From Noviherbaspirillum sp. L7-7A (GTDB taxonomy: Bacteria; Pseudomonadota; Gammaproteobacteria; Burkholderiales; Burkholderiaceae_D): a stretch of 64,000 nt of DNA. Every line of letters begins with the position of its first letter. Within the stretch, counting starts at the first letter, position 1. Below are positions 54,976-63,684 of the stretch, one piece after another. Both the position numbers and the translations under genes were made by a program. The stretch is from positions 62,001-126,000 of the forward strand of contig NZ_JAHQRJ010000002.1 of the NCBI RefSeq assembly GCF_019052805.1, in the 5' to 3' direction. The notes under the pieces were generated by a model. The model saw only the letters and a list, made by a program, of their open reading frames with translations, had not been told where the DNA came from and did no database searches.

Positions 54976-55938
54976 TTATTCCAGCTTGACGTTGGCGGCC
55001 TTGACCACCGTACCCCAGCGCTCGATCTCGGCATCGACCTTGGCCGCGAATTCCTGCTGCGACATCTGCGGCACTTCGGAGCCGGCCTCATGCCAGCGGG
55101 ACTGGATGTCCGGGTTGGCCAGCGCCTTCCGCACTTCGGCCGCCATCTTGTCGACAATGGGCTGCGGCGTTCCCTTCACCGCCCACAAGCCGTACCAGGT
55201 CGATACTTCATAGCCCGGCACGCCGGCTTCGGCCGTGGTGGGCACGTCGGGGAAGCCAGGCGCGCGCTTGGCCGAAGCCACCGCCAGCGCCTTGAGCTTG
55301 CCGGACTTGATATGGCCCGAGGAAGAGCCCAGGCCGTCGAACATCATGTCGATCTGGCCGCCCATCAGGTCCTGCAATGCCGGGCCGGCGCCGCGGTAGG
55401 GCACGTGGCTCAGCTGGGTCTTAGTCTGGATCTTGAACAGTTCGCCTGCCAGATGATGCGAGGTGCCGTTGCCGGCCGAGCCAAAATTGATCTTGCCGGG
55501 GTTTTCCTTGGCGTAGGCGATGAAGGACTTCAGGTCCGGCGCGGTGACGCGCTGCGGATTGACCACGATCACCTGCGGCGGTGTCGCGATCATGGTGATC
55601 GGTATCAAGTCCTTCTGGATGTTGTAGTCCAGCTTGGGATAGATGGCCGGCGCGATCGCATGATGCGCGGCGCCGATGAAGAAGGTGTAGCCATCCGGTG
55701 CCGCCTTGGCTGCCAGGCCCGCGCCCAGCGTGCCGCCGGCGCCGCCACGATTATCGATCACCACCGTCTTGCCAAGCTGCTTGGTGAGCTGGGCCGCCAG
55801 CGGGCGGGCGAATGTGTCCGTGCCGCCACCAGCTGGGAAGGGCACGATAAAAGTCACGGGGCGTTCCGGCCAGGTCTGCGCCGATGACATGGCACAAAAG
55901 CCGAGGCCGGCGAGAAGCAGCAGGGCGGGTCTGAACAT
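54976..55938 (-). CDS. Bug-family substrate-binding protein (mdc-linked)
   Basis: 320 residues. Signal [21 protein letters not shown], then Bug core [52 protein letters not shown] and [27 protein letters not shown] precedes the ATG at 55938; the in-frame ATG four codons earlier is less likely. It is the first gene of the mdc transcript, so malonate is its probable ligand. No mdcL/M or mdcF malonate permease is present. Confidence 0.92.
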   Translation of the reverse strand: MFRPALLLLAGLGFCAMSSAQTWPERPVTFIVPFPAGGGTDTFARPLAAQLTKQLGKTVVIDNRGGAGGTLGAGLAAKAAPDGYTFFIGAAHHAIAPAIYPKLDYNIQKDLIPITMIATPPQVIVVNPQRVTAPDLKSFIAYAKENPGKINFGSAGNGTSHHLAGELFKIQTKTQLSHVPYRGAGPALQDLMGGQIDMMFDGLGSSSGHIKSGKLKALAVASAKRAPGFPDVPTTAEAGVPGYEVSTWYGLWAVKGTPQPIVDKMAAEVRKALANPDIQSRWHEAGSEVPQMSQQEFAAKVDAEIERWGTVVKAANVKLE

Positions 55939-56030
55939 GTTTGTCTCCATCCATAAAAAGGGGGTCGGAAACTACCGCGTGCATGTTTTTTTATCGTTTG
56001 GTTTGCTCGCAGACATACATAACGGCAGCT

Positions 56031-56042
56031 CTTGTATACAAG
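56031..56042. promoter_or_regulatory. Candidate MdcY-type GntR operator
   Basis: CTTGTATACAAG, a perfect palindrome 93 bases upstream of the mdc-linked Bug start, in the gap shared with the divergent Bug gene. The core TTGTATACAA is the same as in the published binding site (ATTGTATACAAT) of MdcY, the GntR repressor of the Acinetobacter malonate operon. A weaker AT-rich site (ATATATACATTG) follows about ten bases on. No gntR gene is in the window next to it. Confidence 0.6.
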
Positions 56043-56249
56043 GTGGCCGAGAATATATACATTGTCAAGCAAATCATGGCTGTAGACCCTTGCTTCGGGA
56101 ACCAGTTGCTTAAAAATGTCACTCTAAACAGCCACTGCCCTAATTTACTTGCAATAGAGAAATATTGCAGCTAGTGTAGCGGCCGTTGCGCTGTCACGTG
56201 CACCCACCGCAGGCTGTTACGAGCAAACCCCACTGGACTGGAGAGAAGA

Positions 56250-57224
56250 ATGAGACGCCCCGTTTTGAAAATGCTGGCCCTGGCCCTGATCGGCACTGCC
56301 GTTTCCGCCCATGCGCAGGAATATCCGACCCGGCCAATCACGATGGTGGTGCCGTTTGCCGCCGGCGGCCCGACCGACACCGTGGGCCGCATGATCGCCC
56401 AGTCCATGAGCACCCGCTTGAAGCAGCAGGTCATCATCGAAAACACCGCCGGTGCCGGTGGCACGATTGCCGCCGCCAAGGTGGCGCGGGCCGCGCCGGA
56501 CGGCTATACGCTGTTCCTGCATCATATTGGCCAGTCCACTGCGCCTAGCCTGTACCGCAAGCTTCCCTACAATGTGTACGACAGCTTCGAGCCGATCGGC
56601 CTGGTAACCGATGTGCCGATGACCCTGATCGCCCGCAAGGACTTCCCGGCCAAGGACTTCAAGGAAGCGCTCGCCTACATCAAGGCCAACAAGGACAAGA
56701 TCTCGCTGGCCAATGCCGGCGTCGGCTCGGCTTCGCACCTGTGCGGCATGCTATTCATGAACGCAATCGACACCGACCTGACCACCGTGCCCTACAAGGG
56801 CACCGCGCCGGCGATGAACGATCTGCTCGGCGGCCAAGTTGACCTGCTGTGCGACCAGACCACCAATACCAGCGCCTATATCAAGTCCGACAAGGTGAAG
56901 GTCTATGGCCTGACCACCAAGACCCGCCTGCCGCAGCTGCCGGGCGTGCCGACCCTGAATGAAGCCGGCCTGCCGGGCTTTGAGGTGGCGGTCTGGCATG
57001 GCCTGTATGCACCAAAGGGCACGCCCAAGCCTGTCATCGACAAGCTCAGCAGCGCATTGCAGTACGCGCTGGCCGACGCCTCCGTCAAGCAACGCTTCGG
57101 CGACCTCGGCACCGAGCCGGTAGCGCAAAACCGCGCAACGCCCGAGGCGCTGCGCAGCTATCTGAAATCGGAAGTGGATAAATGGGCGCCGATCATCAAG
57201 AAAGCCGGCGTCTACGCCGACTGA
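56250..57224 (+). CDS. Bug-family substrate-binding protein
   Basis: 324 residues. Signal VLKMLALALIGTAVSAHAQ, then YPTRPITMVVPFAAGGPTDTVGRMIA, NTAGAGGTIAAAKVARAAPDGYTLF and TTVPYKGTAPAMNDLLGGQVDLLCDQ. GGAGAGAAG precedes the ATG. It is transcribed alone, divergently from the malonate operon, with the TTGTATACAA-type palindrome between them. It may share malonate control; its ligand is unknown. A strong terminator follows. Confidence 0.92.
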   Translation: MRRPVLKMLALALIGTAVSAHAQEYPTRPITMVVPFAAGGPTDTVGRMIAQSMSTRLKQQVIIENTAGAGGTIAAAKVARAAPDGYTLFLHHIGQSTAPSLYRKLPYNVYDSFEPIGLVTDVPMTLIARKDFPAKDFKEALAYIKANKDKISLANAGVGSASHLCGMLFMNAIDTDLTTVPYKGTAPAMNDLLGGQVDLLCDQTTNTSAYIKSDKVKVYGLTTKTRLPQLPGVPTLNEAGLPGFEVAVWHGLYAPKGTPKPVIDKLSSALQYALADASVKQRFGDLGTEPVAQNRATPEALRSYLKSEVDKWAPIIKKAGVYAD

Positions 57225-57276
57225 TCGTGATTGGGCCGGGACGGCAGCGCGCGGACGCTGCCGCCGGATAAAAAGC

Positions 57277-57316
57277 AAAAGGCGACGGCGGCGAATTTTC
57301 GCCGCCGTCGCCTTTT
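57277..57316 (+). terminator. Strong rho-independent terminator
   Basis: A nearly perfect 19-bp inverted repeat, AAAAGGCGACGGCGGCGAA to TTCGCCGCCGTCGCCTTTT, with a two-base centre. Ends in A's on one side and T's on the other, so it could stop transcription from either direction. It lies 53 bases past the Bug stop. The remaining gap to 57502 contains nothing else I recognise. Confidence 0.88.
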
Positions 57317-57502
57317 GGGACGAAAGGCCAACCGACCCTTCGACCCAGCATGCAACAGCCTCACTAACCTGCCTTGCGCGACAGGCGTTTTAACGGTACT
57401 TCAAAATTACTTCAGCGATACGTCAGCGGTATCTCAACGACTGCCCGTCATCCAAGACGGGCTGCAGGCAGGCGACGCCGCGCTGCCTGCTTTCCTGCCT
57501 GA

Positions 57503-57715
57503 TTACTGCGCGTCCACCAGCATGGCGCGGACCTTGGCGACATCCTTGGCGCTGATGCGGCCAACGTCCGGAATCGCGCGGGTTAGCGCAAAGCTCTGCT
57601 GCAGCATGGCGAAGAAATCCCTGGCGGAGAAGCTGGTGCCGGCCTTGGCAGCCTTGACGGTACGGGTTGCGGCAGGTGCGTTGAAACCAGCGTGGGAATG
57701 AGTGATAGCGGTCAT
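57503..57715 (-). CDS. Small hypothetical protein
   Basis: 70 residues, MTAITHSHAGFNAPAATRTV then KAAKAGTSFSARDFFAMLQQSFALTRAIPDVGRISAKDVAKVRAML. No known family. AAGGAAG lies before the ATG at 57715 and the C-terminal 45 residues look like a small helical domain. The surrounding spacer is AT-richer. Real coding status is likely but not proven. Confidence 0.55.
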   Translation of the reverse strand: MTAITHSHAGFNAPAATRTVKAAKAGTSFSARDFFAMLQQSFALTRAIPDVGRISAKDVAKVRAMLVDAQ

Positions 57716-57827
57716 TTTGTTCTTCCTTAACTTGCGTTGTTGATGGGAAGAATATAGGACTTGCCTATTACTATTTCCAATTCCCATGTGTGTTACCAAT
57801 TATCATGGAAATGTATATGACTACGCT

Positions 57828-58535
57828 TTACTGATTGGTCTGCTGCAACGCTGGAAGCATAACTGTCCTTTCCAGCCAGGGCAAGGTGGAATGCTGTATG
57901 GTCCAGGCTATATCGGTTATTCTCACAAGTGATATCTCGAAGTCGAGCAGTGCTATTTCATCCAGGCTGCCGGCCGTCATTGCGGCTTCCAGCGGCATGC
58001 CTGCCGCGAGGTCATCGGGCAAGGAGATACGGCGAGGGACTACGCGCATGGCCCAATTGCCGGCACGCAGCAGGAGGGCACCGCTCGCGGCGCACTCCGC
58101 CAGCACTTCCGTTGTCTGATCGCTGCCGGGCAGCCGTTCCCAGTGCTCCAAGTAATCGTCATGTAGGCCGGTTTCCACCAGCAGCTCGCCATCTAGGCGC
58201 AGCATGCCGGCATCGGGCGACACTGTCGGCGGCTGGAAGTCGGCCAGCCTGTGCCAGCGGCAGATATCGGGCTGAACACTGGTATCGACTTCGGTCAACC
58301 CATAAAACCCCTGCTGCCTGGCCAGAAAGCGCCGTTGCGCCGGACTGCATTGCGCCAGCGATGTAGCGCCTTCGAACGAAGGCCGCCCGGCGGGGATGCG
58401 GATGTCGGCATGCCAGCGCTCCGTCTGCAGCCAGTAAACCGTACTGGCGGTGTCGCGCAGATCGCCCGCCTGCAGGAGCGTGCGGCGCCACAGGCCGCGG
58501 TAGCATGTCGGCACCGGCCCGAATCCCGGCCTCAT
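57828..58535 (-). CDS. Conserved hypothetical protein
   Basis: 235 residues with sharp blocks (YRGLWRRTLLQAGDLRDTASTVYWLQTERWHADIRIPAGRP, then CRWHRLADFQPPTVSPDAGML, HEDYLEHWERL-like LHDDYLEHWERLPGS). It has no signal peptide or membrane segment. I do not recognise the function. The ATG overlaps the stop of the upstream metallo-beta-lactamase-fold gene (ATGA), so it belongs to that operon. Confidence 0.8.
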   Translation of the reverse strand: MRPGFGPVPTCYRGLWRRTLLQAGDLRDTASTVYWLQTERWHADIRIPAGRPSFEGATSLAQCSPAQRRFLARQQGFYGLTEVDTSVQPDICRWHRLADFQPPTVSPDAGMLRLDGELLVETGLHDDYLEHWERLPGSDQTTEVLAECAASGALLLRAGNWAMRVVPRRISLPDDLAAGMPLEAAMTAGSLDEIALLDFEISLVRITDIAWTIQHSTLPWLERTVMLPALQQTNQ

Positions 58536-59326
58536 TCGTGGAACGCCGGAAAGCGGCGCAGGCTGTTGTAGAAGGCCATGTCGTGATTGGGCCAGACCAC
58601 GCCGCCTTGTTCACGGGCCAGGGCCTTCAACTTGCGTATGCTGTCCTCGGCCTGGGCGTAGCCGCCGCGCCAGCAGCCGCCGGGCGCGATTTCATCCTCG
58701 ATGTTCTCGCGCAGATCGGCGGCGTCGCCGGCCAGGATCACCGGCGGGCCTTCCGGCAGCTCGATCCACATCGACATGTGGCCGGCGGTGTGGCCGGGCG
58801 TGGCAACGGCGTGCACGCCGCCGGTGACCTGGTATTCGCCATCCTGTACGCAGAATGGGCCGTGGCCGTGGAAGTCGTCGGCGAAGTAGACGCTGTCCTC
58901 GCCGCTGTCTGCCGCGTCGAGCTCGGCCTGCTGCACATGCACCTCGGCGCCGCAGCCGCAGGCGCGCAACTCGCCCAGGCCGCCGGCATGGTCGAAGTGC
59001 AGGTGGCCGATGAAGATCAGGTCGACATCGGCCGGTACCAGCCCCATGCGCGCCAGATGCTGCGGCAGGCGCTGTTCCGGCTGCATCTCGGGCGCGCCGA
59101 ACGCAAAGGTGGCTGGATCGTAATACCGTGCCCGCAGCGCCGGCTCATGGATCTTACGGTAGTCGCAGCCGACGTCGTACAGGATGCGGCCGTTCGGCGT
59201 TTCGATCAGGTAGGCCAGGATCGGCGCCTCGATCATCTGGCCCATGCCGCGGCCGTGAGTGGAGATCGACTTGTCATAGCGATGGGTCGCCGTCAGCAGC
59301 GGCCACAGGCGGGTAGCGCGGCTCAT
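58532..59326 (-). CDS. AHL-lactonase-like metallo-beta-lactamase-fold hydrolase
   Basis: 264 residues. Metal motif HLHFDHAGG (His108, His110, Asp112, His113), later His in TPGHTAGHMS and Asp in ILAGDAAD. The layout (IEAPILAYLIETPNGRILYDVGCDYRKIHEPA) matches the N-acyl-homoserine lactonase family, but no lux genes are near and members of the group also open other lactones. GGGAGG lies before the ATG at 59326, whose codon overlaps the cysteine-hydrolase stop. The far-upstream open frame is rejected. Confidence 0.87.
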   Translation of the reverse strand: MSRATRLWPLLTATHRYDKSISTHGRGMGQMIEAPILAYLIETPNGRILYDVGCDYRKIHEPALRARYYDPATFAFGAPEMQPEQRLPQHLARMGLVPADVDLIFIGHLHFDHAGGLGELRACGCGAEVHVQQAELDAADSGEDSVYFADDFHGHGPFCVQDGEYQVTGGVHAVATPGHTAGHMSMWIELPEGPPVILAGDAADLRENIEDEIAPGGCWRGGYAQAEDSIRKLKALAREQGGVVWPNHDMAFYNSLRRFPAFHE

Positions 59327-59970
59327 GCGGCCTCCCGCGCCGCCAGCATCGTCACGCAGTGTGCGCTGCTGGCGACCGCGCCCAGGATGCCGCCTTCCAC
59401 CGCGATCATCGCCAGCGCCGGCTGCTGCAGTTCCGGGTTGCTGGCGGCGCAGGCGTCGTCGATGGTGACGCAGTCGTAGCCCCGGTCCACCGCCTCGCGC
59501 AGCGTCGAATGCACGCAGACCTCGGTGGTGACGCCGCACAGCAGCAGCCGCGCCACGCCCATCCTCTGCAGCACGGTTTCCAGGCCGGTGCGGTGGAATG
59601 CGCCATAGCCGGGCTTGTCGATCACGATTTCGCCGGGCGCAGGACGCAGCGCGTCGATGATGTCGTGGCCGGCCTCACCACGCACCAGCAGCCGGCCGAG
59701 CGGACCGCGGCTGCCGATCTCGGCGCCAGCAGCCCGGCTGCGCAGCAGCTTGGCCGGCGTGCAGTCGGACAGGTCGGACAGATGGCCTTCGCGGGTATAG
59801 ATCACCGGCGTGCCGGCATTGCGGGCGGCGTCGATTAACCGGGCGATGTTGCCGGCCACCGCGGCCAGCCTGGCCACGTCCAGGCCGGCTTGCGCAGCAT
59901 AGCCGGCGGGGTCGCAGAAGTCGCGCTGCATGTCGATGACGAGCAGGGCAGTACGCAGGGGGTCATGCAT
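59323..59970 (-). CDS. Isochorismatase-family cysteine hydrolase
   Basis: 215 residues. The catalytic triad is visible: Asp in TALLVIDMQRDF, Lys in IVIDKPGYGAFH and Cys in LLLCGVTTEVCVHSTLREAVDRG. Such enzymes hydrolyse amides, ureas or the vinyl ether of isochorismate; the context suggests an amide or ring-opened product here. GAGGAA sits 8 bases before the ATG at 59970, preferred over the ATG at 59988. It overlaps the lactonase-like gene by four bases. Confidence 0.9.
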   Translation of the reverse strand: MHDPLRTALLVIDMQRDFCDPAGYAAQAGLDVARLAAVAGNIARLIDAARNAGTPVIYTREGHLSDLSDCTPAKLLRSRAAGAEIGSRGPLGRLLVRGEAGHDIIDALRPAPGEIVIDKPGYGAFHRTGLETVLQRMGVARLLLCGVTTEVCVHSTLREAVDRGYDCVTIDDACAASNPELQQPALAMIAVEGGILGAVASSAHCVTMLAAREAA

Positions 59971-59980
59971 CAAACATTCC

Positions 59981-60871
59981 TCAATCATCGTCGCCGCCGG
60001 CTTCCAGCAGCGTGGCGGCCACCACCATGGCGCCGCCTGTCCATTCTTTCAATGTCAGCAGTTCGCCGCCGACCAGCATGGCCGAGGCCACCGCCACCAG
60101 CAGCTCCACCACCTGCAGCACCGAGGCGCGGCTGGCCTGCATATGGGTCACGCCATAGGTGGTGAGCAGGGTGCCGCCGAGCAGCCAGACAAAGGCGAAC
60201 AGCACCAGCAGCAGCCAGGTTGCCGCGCCCGGCGCGGGGAGCGGCGCCGGCAGCAGCAGCTGGCCGATGCAGGCCACCAGCGCACAGCCGATAAAGCTCA
60301 CCATGGTGCGGCTGGCCACCGGGATGCAAGTGGCGCGGCGGTTGGCGATGCCGGCCGCGGTGTAGCACAGGCCCGCCGCCAGCGCCGCCGCATCCGCAAC
60401 CGAGAAGGCCTGGAACGAGGCGCCGCCGCCCAGGATCACGAACACGCCGGCCAGCGACAGCAGTACCGCGGCGATCCGCCGCGGCGCCAGGCGCTCGCGC
60501 AGGAACAGCGCGCCGCCGAGCGCGCCCCAGGCCGGCAGCAGGTAGAACAGCAGCATGGCGCGCACAACTTCACCCATCATCAGCGCATTGGTGAAGGCGA
60601 TATTGGCGGCGCCGAAAAACAGGCCGATCTGCATCAGCAGCAGTCCCTCGCCGCGCCAGGCCGCCCGCTCGCGCCAAAGCACCGGCAGCGCGGCCAGCCC
60701 GACCAGCGCATAGGCCGTGATGCCGATCAGGTTGCCGGTCAGGCCGGCCGCGGCGAAATGCTTGAGCGGCCACCATGACAGTCCCCACACCACGCCGGAC
60801 GCCAGCAGGGATGCCAGCGCCAGGCGTGCCGGGGCAGGCGCGGGCAGTGCGGAACAGCCTGCGGCGCCCAT
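59981..60871 (-). CDS. EamA-family (DMT) transporter
   Basis: 296 residues with ten hydrophobic helices and two EamA repeats (ALASLLASGVVWGLSWWPLKHFAAAGLTGNLIGI ... WLLGGTLLTTYGVTHMQASRASVLQVVELLVA). Its ATG at 60871 overlaps the desaturase stop (TGATG), and a GTG one codon earlier is possible. It sits between the desaturase and the cysteine hydrolase, so it may export or import the pathway's metabolite. Confidence 0.88.
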   Translation of the reverse strand: MGAAGCSALPAPAPARLALASLLASGVVWGLSWWPLKHFAAAGLTGNLIGITAYALVGLAALPVLWRERAAWRGEGLLLMQIGLFFGAANIAFTNALMMGEVVRAMLLFYLLPAWGALGGALFLRERLAPRRIAAVLLSLAGVFVILGGGASFQAFSVADAAALAAGLCYTAAGIANRRATCIPVASRTMVSFIGCALVACIGQLLLPAPLPAPGAATWLLLVLFAFVWLLGGTLLTTYGVTHMQASRASVLQVVELLVAVASAMLVGGELLTLKEWTGGAMVVAATLLEAGGDDD

Positions 60872-61905
60872 CACACCGCCGTCAGGAAAGACACGCCGAC
60901 CGCGCCGACGAAGTCGTCGGCCCGGCCCGGCACGCCATGCGGCCGCACGCTGCCATAGTCCGGCGACAGCACCCGGGTCACCCGGTGTCGGTGGAAGCTC
61001 TTCATCAACTCGCGCACGGTGACCACCTGAGCATGCTGCTCGCCATACAGCTTGCGATGCCCGGCCGGCAGCTGGTGCCAGGGCATGGTGGGCCGCTCAT
61101 GGTGGGCATTGTGGAAGCCGAAGTTGAGCCAGACCAGGTTGAGCCAGCGGCTGTCGATACTGACGATGTCGCTGTAGGTATTGGCCTGCTCATAGACACG
61201 GTCGCGCACCTTGTCGGTTGGCACTGGCGTGTCGTCCAGGATCGGGTAGGCATCGTAGGTATGCTGGAAGCAGTCGGCAAAGCGCAGCACCGTGACGAAG
61301 ACCAGGTAGCACAGCGCATACAGCAGCAGCGCCTTGACCGATATCCACGCCAGCGCCGCCATGGCGGCCGCGCGCAGCGCGAAGATCGCGACGATGCGCA
61401 GGCGCGACCGGCCGCGCCCCCTGGCCGTGAACGGCAGGGCCATTACGAAGCCGCGCATGATGAATTCCACCGCCGGCACATACGCCCATTCCAGCGCTAG
61501 CACCATGCCGCGCAGCCAGGCCGGCAAGCCGCGCAGGAAACCGTGCACGTCAAAAGTGATCACGTCGGCCCGCTCCACGTGGTGGCGCATGTGCTTCTTG
61601 CGCATGTCGGCGAAAGTGGCATAGCAACTGCCGTTGATCCAGCTCATCAGCGTGCCCCAGCGCTCGTTGGCGCGCGGCGTCCTGAAGATCGCATAGTGGG
61701 CGAACTCGTGGATGAAGTAGGCCGACCAGATCAGCGCCAGCGTGACCAGCGGCATGCCGACCATAGCCAGCCAGCCGGGCCGGGTCAGCAGCCAGACGCC
61801 AAGCGGAAAGCCCAGCAGCACGAAGGCCAGCGCCCCCATATTGGGCGCGACGCCGTCCTCGTAGCGGAAAGTGCGTGAGAGCATGGTTGTCATCCGTAGG
61901 AGCAT
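60871..61905 (-). CDS. Membrane fatty-acid-desaturase family protein
   Basis: 344 residues. The three histidine boxes of the di-iron desaturase/hydroxylase family are present: HEFAHY, HMRHH and HNAHHE. Helices such as LAFVLLGFPLGVWLLT lie around them. These enzymes insert double bonds or hydroxyls into acyl chains or small alkyl substrates. The ATG at 61905 lacks a good ribosome site; an ATG four codons later is an alternative. It is 12 bases from the stop of the ABC-receptor gene. Confidence 0.85.
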   Translation of the reverse strand: MLLRMTTMLSRTFRYEDGVAPNMGALAFVLLGFPLGVWLLTRPGWLAMVGMPLVTLALIWSAYFIHEFAHYAIFRTPRANERWGTLMSWINGSCYATFADMRKKHMRHHVERADVITFDVHGFLRGLPAWLRGMVLALEWAYVPAVEFIMRGFVMALPFTARGRGRSRLRIVAIFALRAAAMAALAWISVKALLLYALCYLVFVTVLRFADCFQHTYDAYPILDDTPVPTDKVRDRVYEQANTYSDIVSIDSRWLNLVWLNFGFHNAHHERPTMPWHQLPAGHRKLYGEQHAQVVTVRELMKSFHRHRVTRVLSPDYGSVRPHGVPGRADDFVGAVGVSFLTAV

Positions 61906-61917
61906 CGCGGGATGCGC

Positions 61918-62949
61918 TTACTTCTTCTGCAGTGCGCGCACGAACTGGCCGTCGAAGGTGGATTCGGCCGGCGGCACCGCGCCGATCTGGCCCTTGGTCT
62001 TTAACAGGCCGGCGATGATCTCCCCGCTGGCGTAGTAGGACTTGGTGGAGGTGGACTTCTCGAACGCGGCCGGCATTTCCACCAGGGGAATGTTGTAGAC
62101 GCCGGCCATCTGTTCCTTGGCTTCCTTGGCCGACACGCCCATGAACTTGCCGATGATCTTCGCGCTCTCGTCCGGCTTGGCCTTCATGTAGGCCATGCCG
62201 TCGAGGTAGCCCTGCATCACCGCCATGATTTCCTTCGGACTGGACTTGATGGTCTTGTCGTCGAACACCAGCACGTCGGCGATCAGGCCGGGCGCGTCCT
62301 TGGACGAGAACACGACCTTGAACTTTTTGCCGCCGCCTTGGCCCAGCACCTGCGACAGGCTGGGCTCATAGGTCACGCCGATCGGCATCTGGCCCGAAGC
62401 CATGGCAGCCGGCACCGCTTCCGGCGTCATGTTGACCGGGGTGATGTCCTTCTCGCCCAGGCCCGCCGTCTTCATCGCATACGACAGCAGGAAGTCCGAT
62501 GGCGACAGCGGGTTGTAGCCGATCTTCTTGCCCTTGAAGTCGGCGATTTTGGTGATGGACGCATCGGCCACGATGGCGTCGCCGCCGTTCGAATAGTCGA
62601 TCGGCATCACCACCTTCTGCATCTGCCCCTTGGCCACCTGGCCGATCACCTGGTCATAGGTCAGCATCGCGCCCTGCAGGGAGCCGCTGGAGAGCGCTGG
62701 CGGAATCAGGGCCGGGTCGGCAAAGGGCTGCAGCTTGACCTTAATGCCGTATTTCTTGAAGAGGTCGAGCGACTCGGCCACGTAGAACGGCCCATAGCCT
62801 ATCCAGACCACGGTGCCAATATTGAGGACAGGCGTTGCGCCATGGGCGGACATGCCCATGGCCAGCGCGGCGGCGCCGGCGGCCAGGCTGCGCAGGAACA
62901 GGCGCTTGGCGGGGGAGGCAGTGCGGGCGGTACAGTCTGCTGCGTTCAT
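61918..62949 (-). CDS. ABC-transporter substrate-binding protein (SsuA/TauA/NMT1-like)
   Basis: 343 residues. Signal region KRLFLRSLAAGAAALAMGMSAHGA, then VLNIGTVVWIGYGPFYVAESLDLFKKYGIKVKLQPF, GYNPLSPSDFLLSYAMKTAGLG and KPDESAKIIGKFMGVSAKE. The family binds nitrate, sulfonates, taurine or thiamine precursors. No permease or ATPase follows, so it is an orphan receptor at the head of the 57.8-62.9 kb operon. CAGGAG precedes the ATG at 62949. Confidence 0.9.
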   Translation of the reverse strand: MNAADCTARTASPAKRLFLRSLAAGAAALAMGMSAHGATPVLNIGTVVWIGYGPFYVAESLDLFKKYGIKVKLQPFADPALIPPALSSGSLQGAMLTYDQVIGQVAKGQMQKVVMPIDYSNGGDAIVADASITKIADFKGKKIGYNPLSPSDFLLSYAMKTAGLGEKDITPVNMTPEAVPAAMASGQMPIGVTYEPSLSQVLGQGGGKKFKVVFSSKDAPGLIADVLVFDDKTIKSSPKEIMAVMQGYLDGMAYMKAKPDESAKIIGKFMGVSAKEAKEQMAGVYNIPLVEMPAAFEKSTSTKSYYASGEIIAGLLKTKGQIGAVPPAESTFDGQFVRALQKK

Positions 62950-63684
62950 GAAGGCTCCTGGTCTGGGGTAATGGGCGTGGGAGAACGCAATGCTCAAGTT
63001 CTCCCGGGCTTTTATCCCTCCGTGGAGCTTCGTCGGAACGAAGCCGGCCCACTCTCGGACCAGTCACCCGCGGCATCGCTGCCGCCGGCCGGAACCCTAG
63101 TGTGCCTCAGTCTGAACAAGGCGCCTGTCTTCAGGCGCCCGTTCTCCCTGCATGCGGTAGTAAGCAATAGGAATGCCAGGCCGGATGGTACGCAGCAGGC
63201 CTTGGAACGCACTCGCACAGTGCAAAAAGCTAATGCCCTGCCCCATGAATAGCAGGCGCCCGGGCTGTCGCGCACTTTACGGTGCACGATACAGGAACCG
63301 CGATGAGGCGAGCGGCATGCAGAGACCGGTCAGGCCAGATGCCGCAGTCGGCCTTGCGGCAAGGCCAAAATGCGCTTGCAGAGTTCCGCGGCGCCGAGCA
63401 TCGCCAGGTTCGTGGCGGCCCGACTCGGGAGGGTGTCGCTGACCGCGTGGAATGAGCGCCGCGGCATGTCTGTGCAAAACATGTTCAAGACCGCAGGCGC
63501 ATGCCGCCCATGGCGGAAAGGCGACGCTGCATTGCGATTGACATGGGTCGAGATGTTCAGCCCAAGCCTTCATAAGTGGGGAAGTCGTGTCGGAGGACGC
63601 CCCAGCCGGGCTGTAAACGCCATCAGGCCGGACAGCGCCGGCCTGATGGTTGATTTGAATCGATGGCGCCCGGTGCCGGCGCTG
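62950..63684. other. Intergenic region, no gene supported
   Basis: 735 bases between the ABC-receptor start and the stop of the edge MFS gene. I see a short hairpin GGCGCCTG-TCTT-CAGGCGCC (63120-63139) but no reading frame with coding character. Confidence 0.5.
63620..63649. terminator. Stem-loop beside the edge MFS gene
   Basis: CCATCAGGCCGG-ACAGCG-CCGGCCTGATGG, a perfect 12-bp stem 35 bases past the 3' end of the minus-strand MFS gene. The tail is only weakly T-rich, so a terminator role is likely but not certain. Confidence 0.6.
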
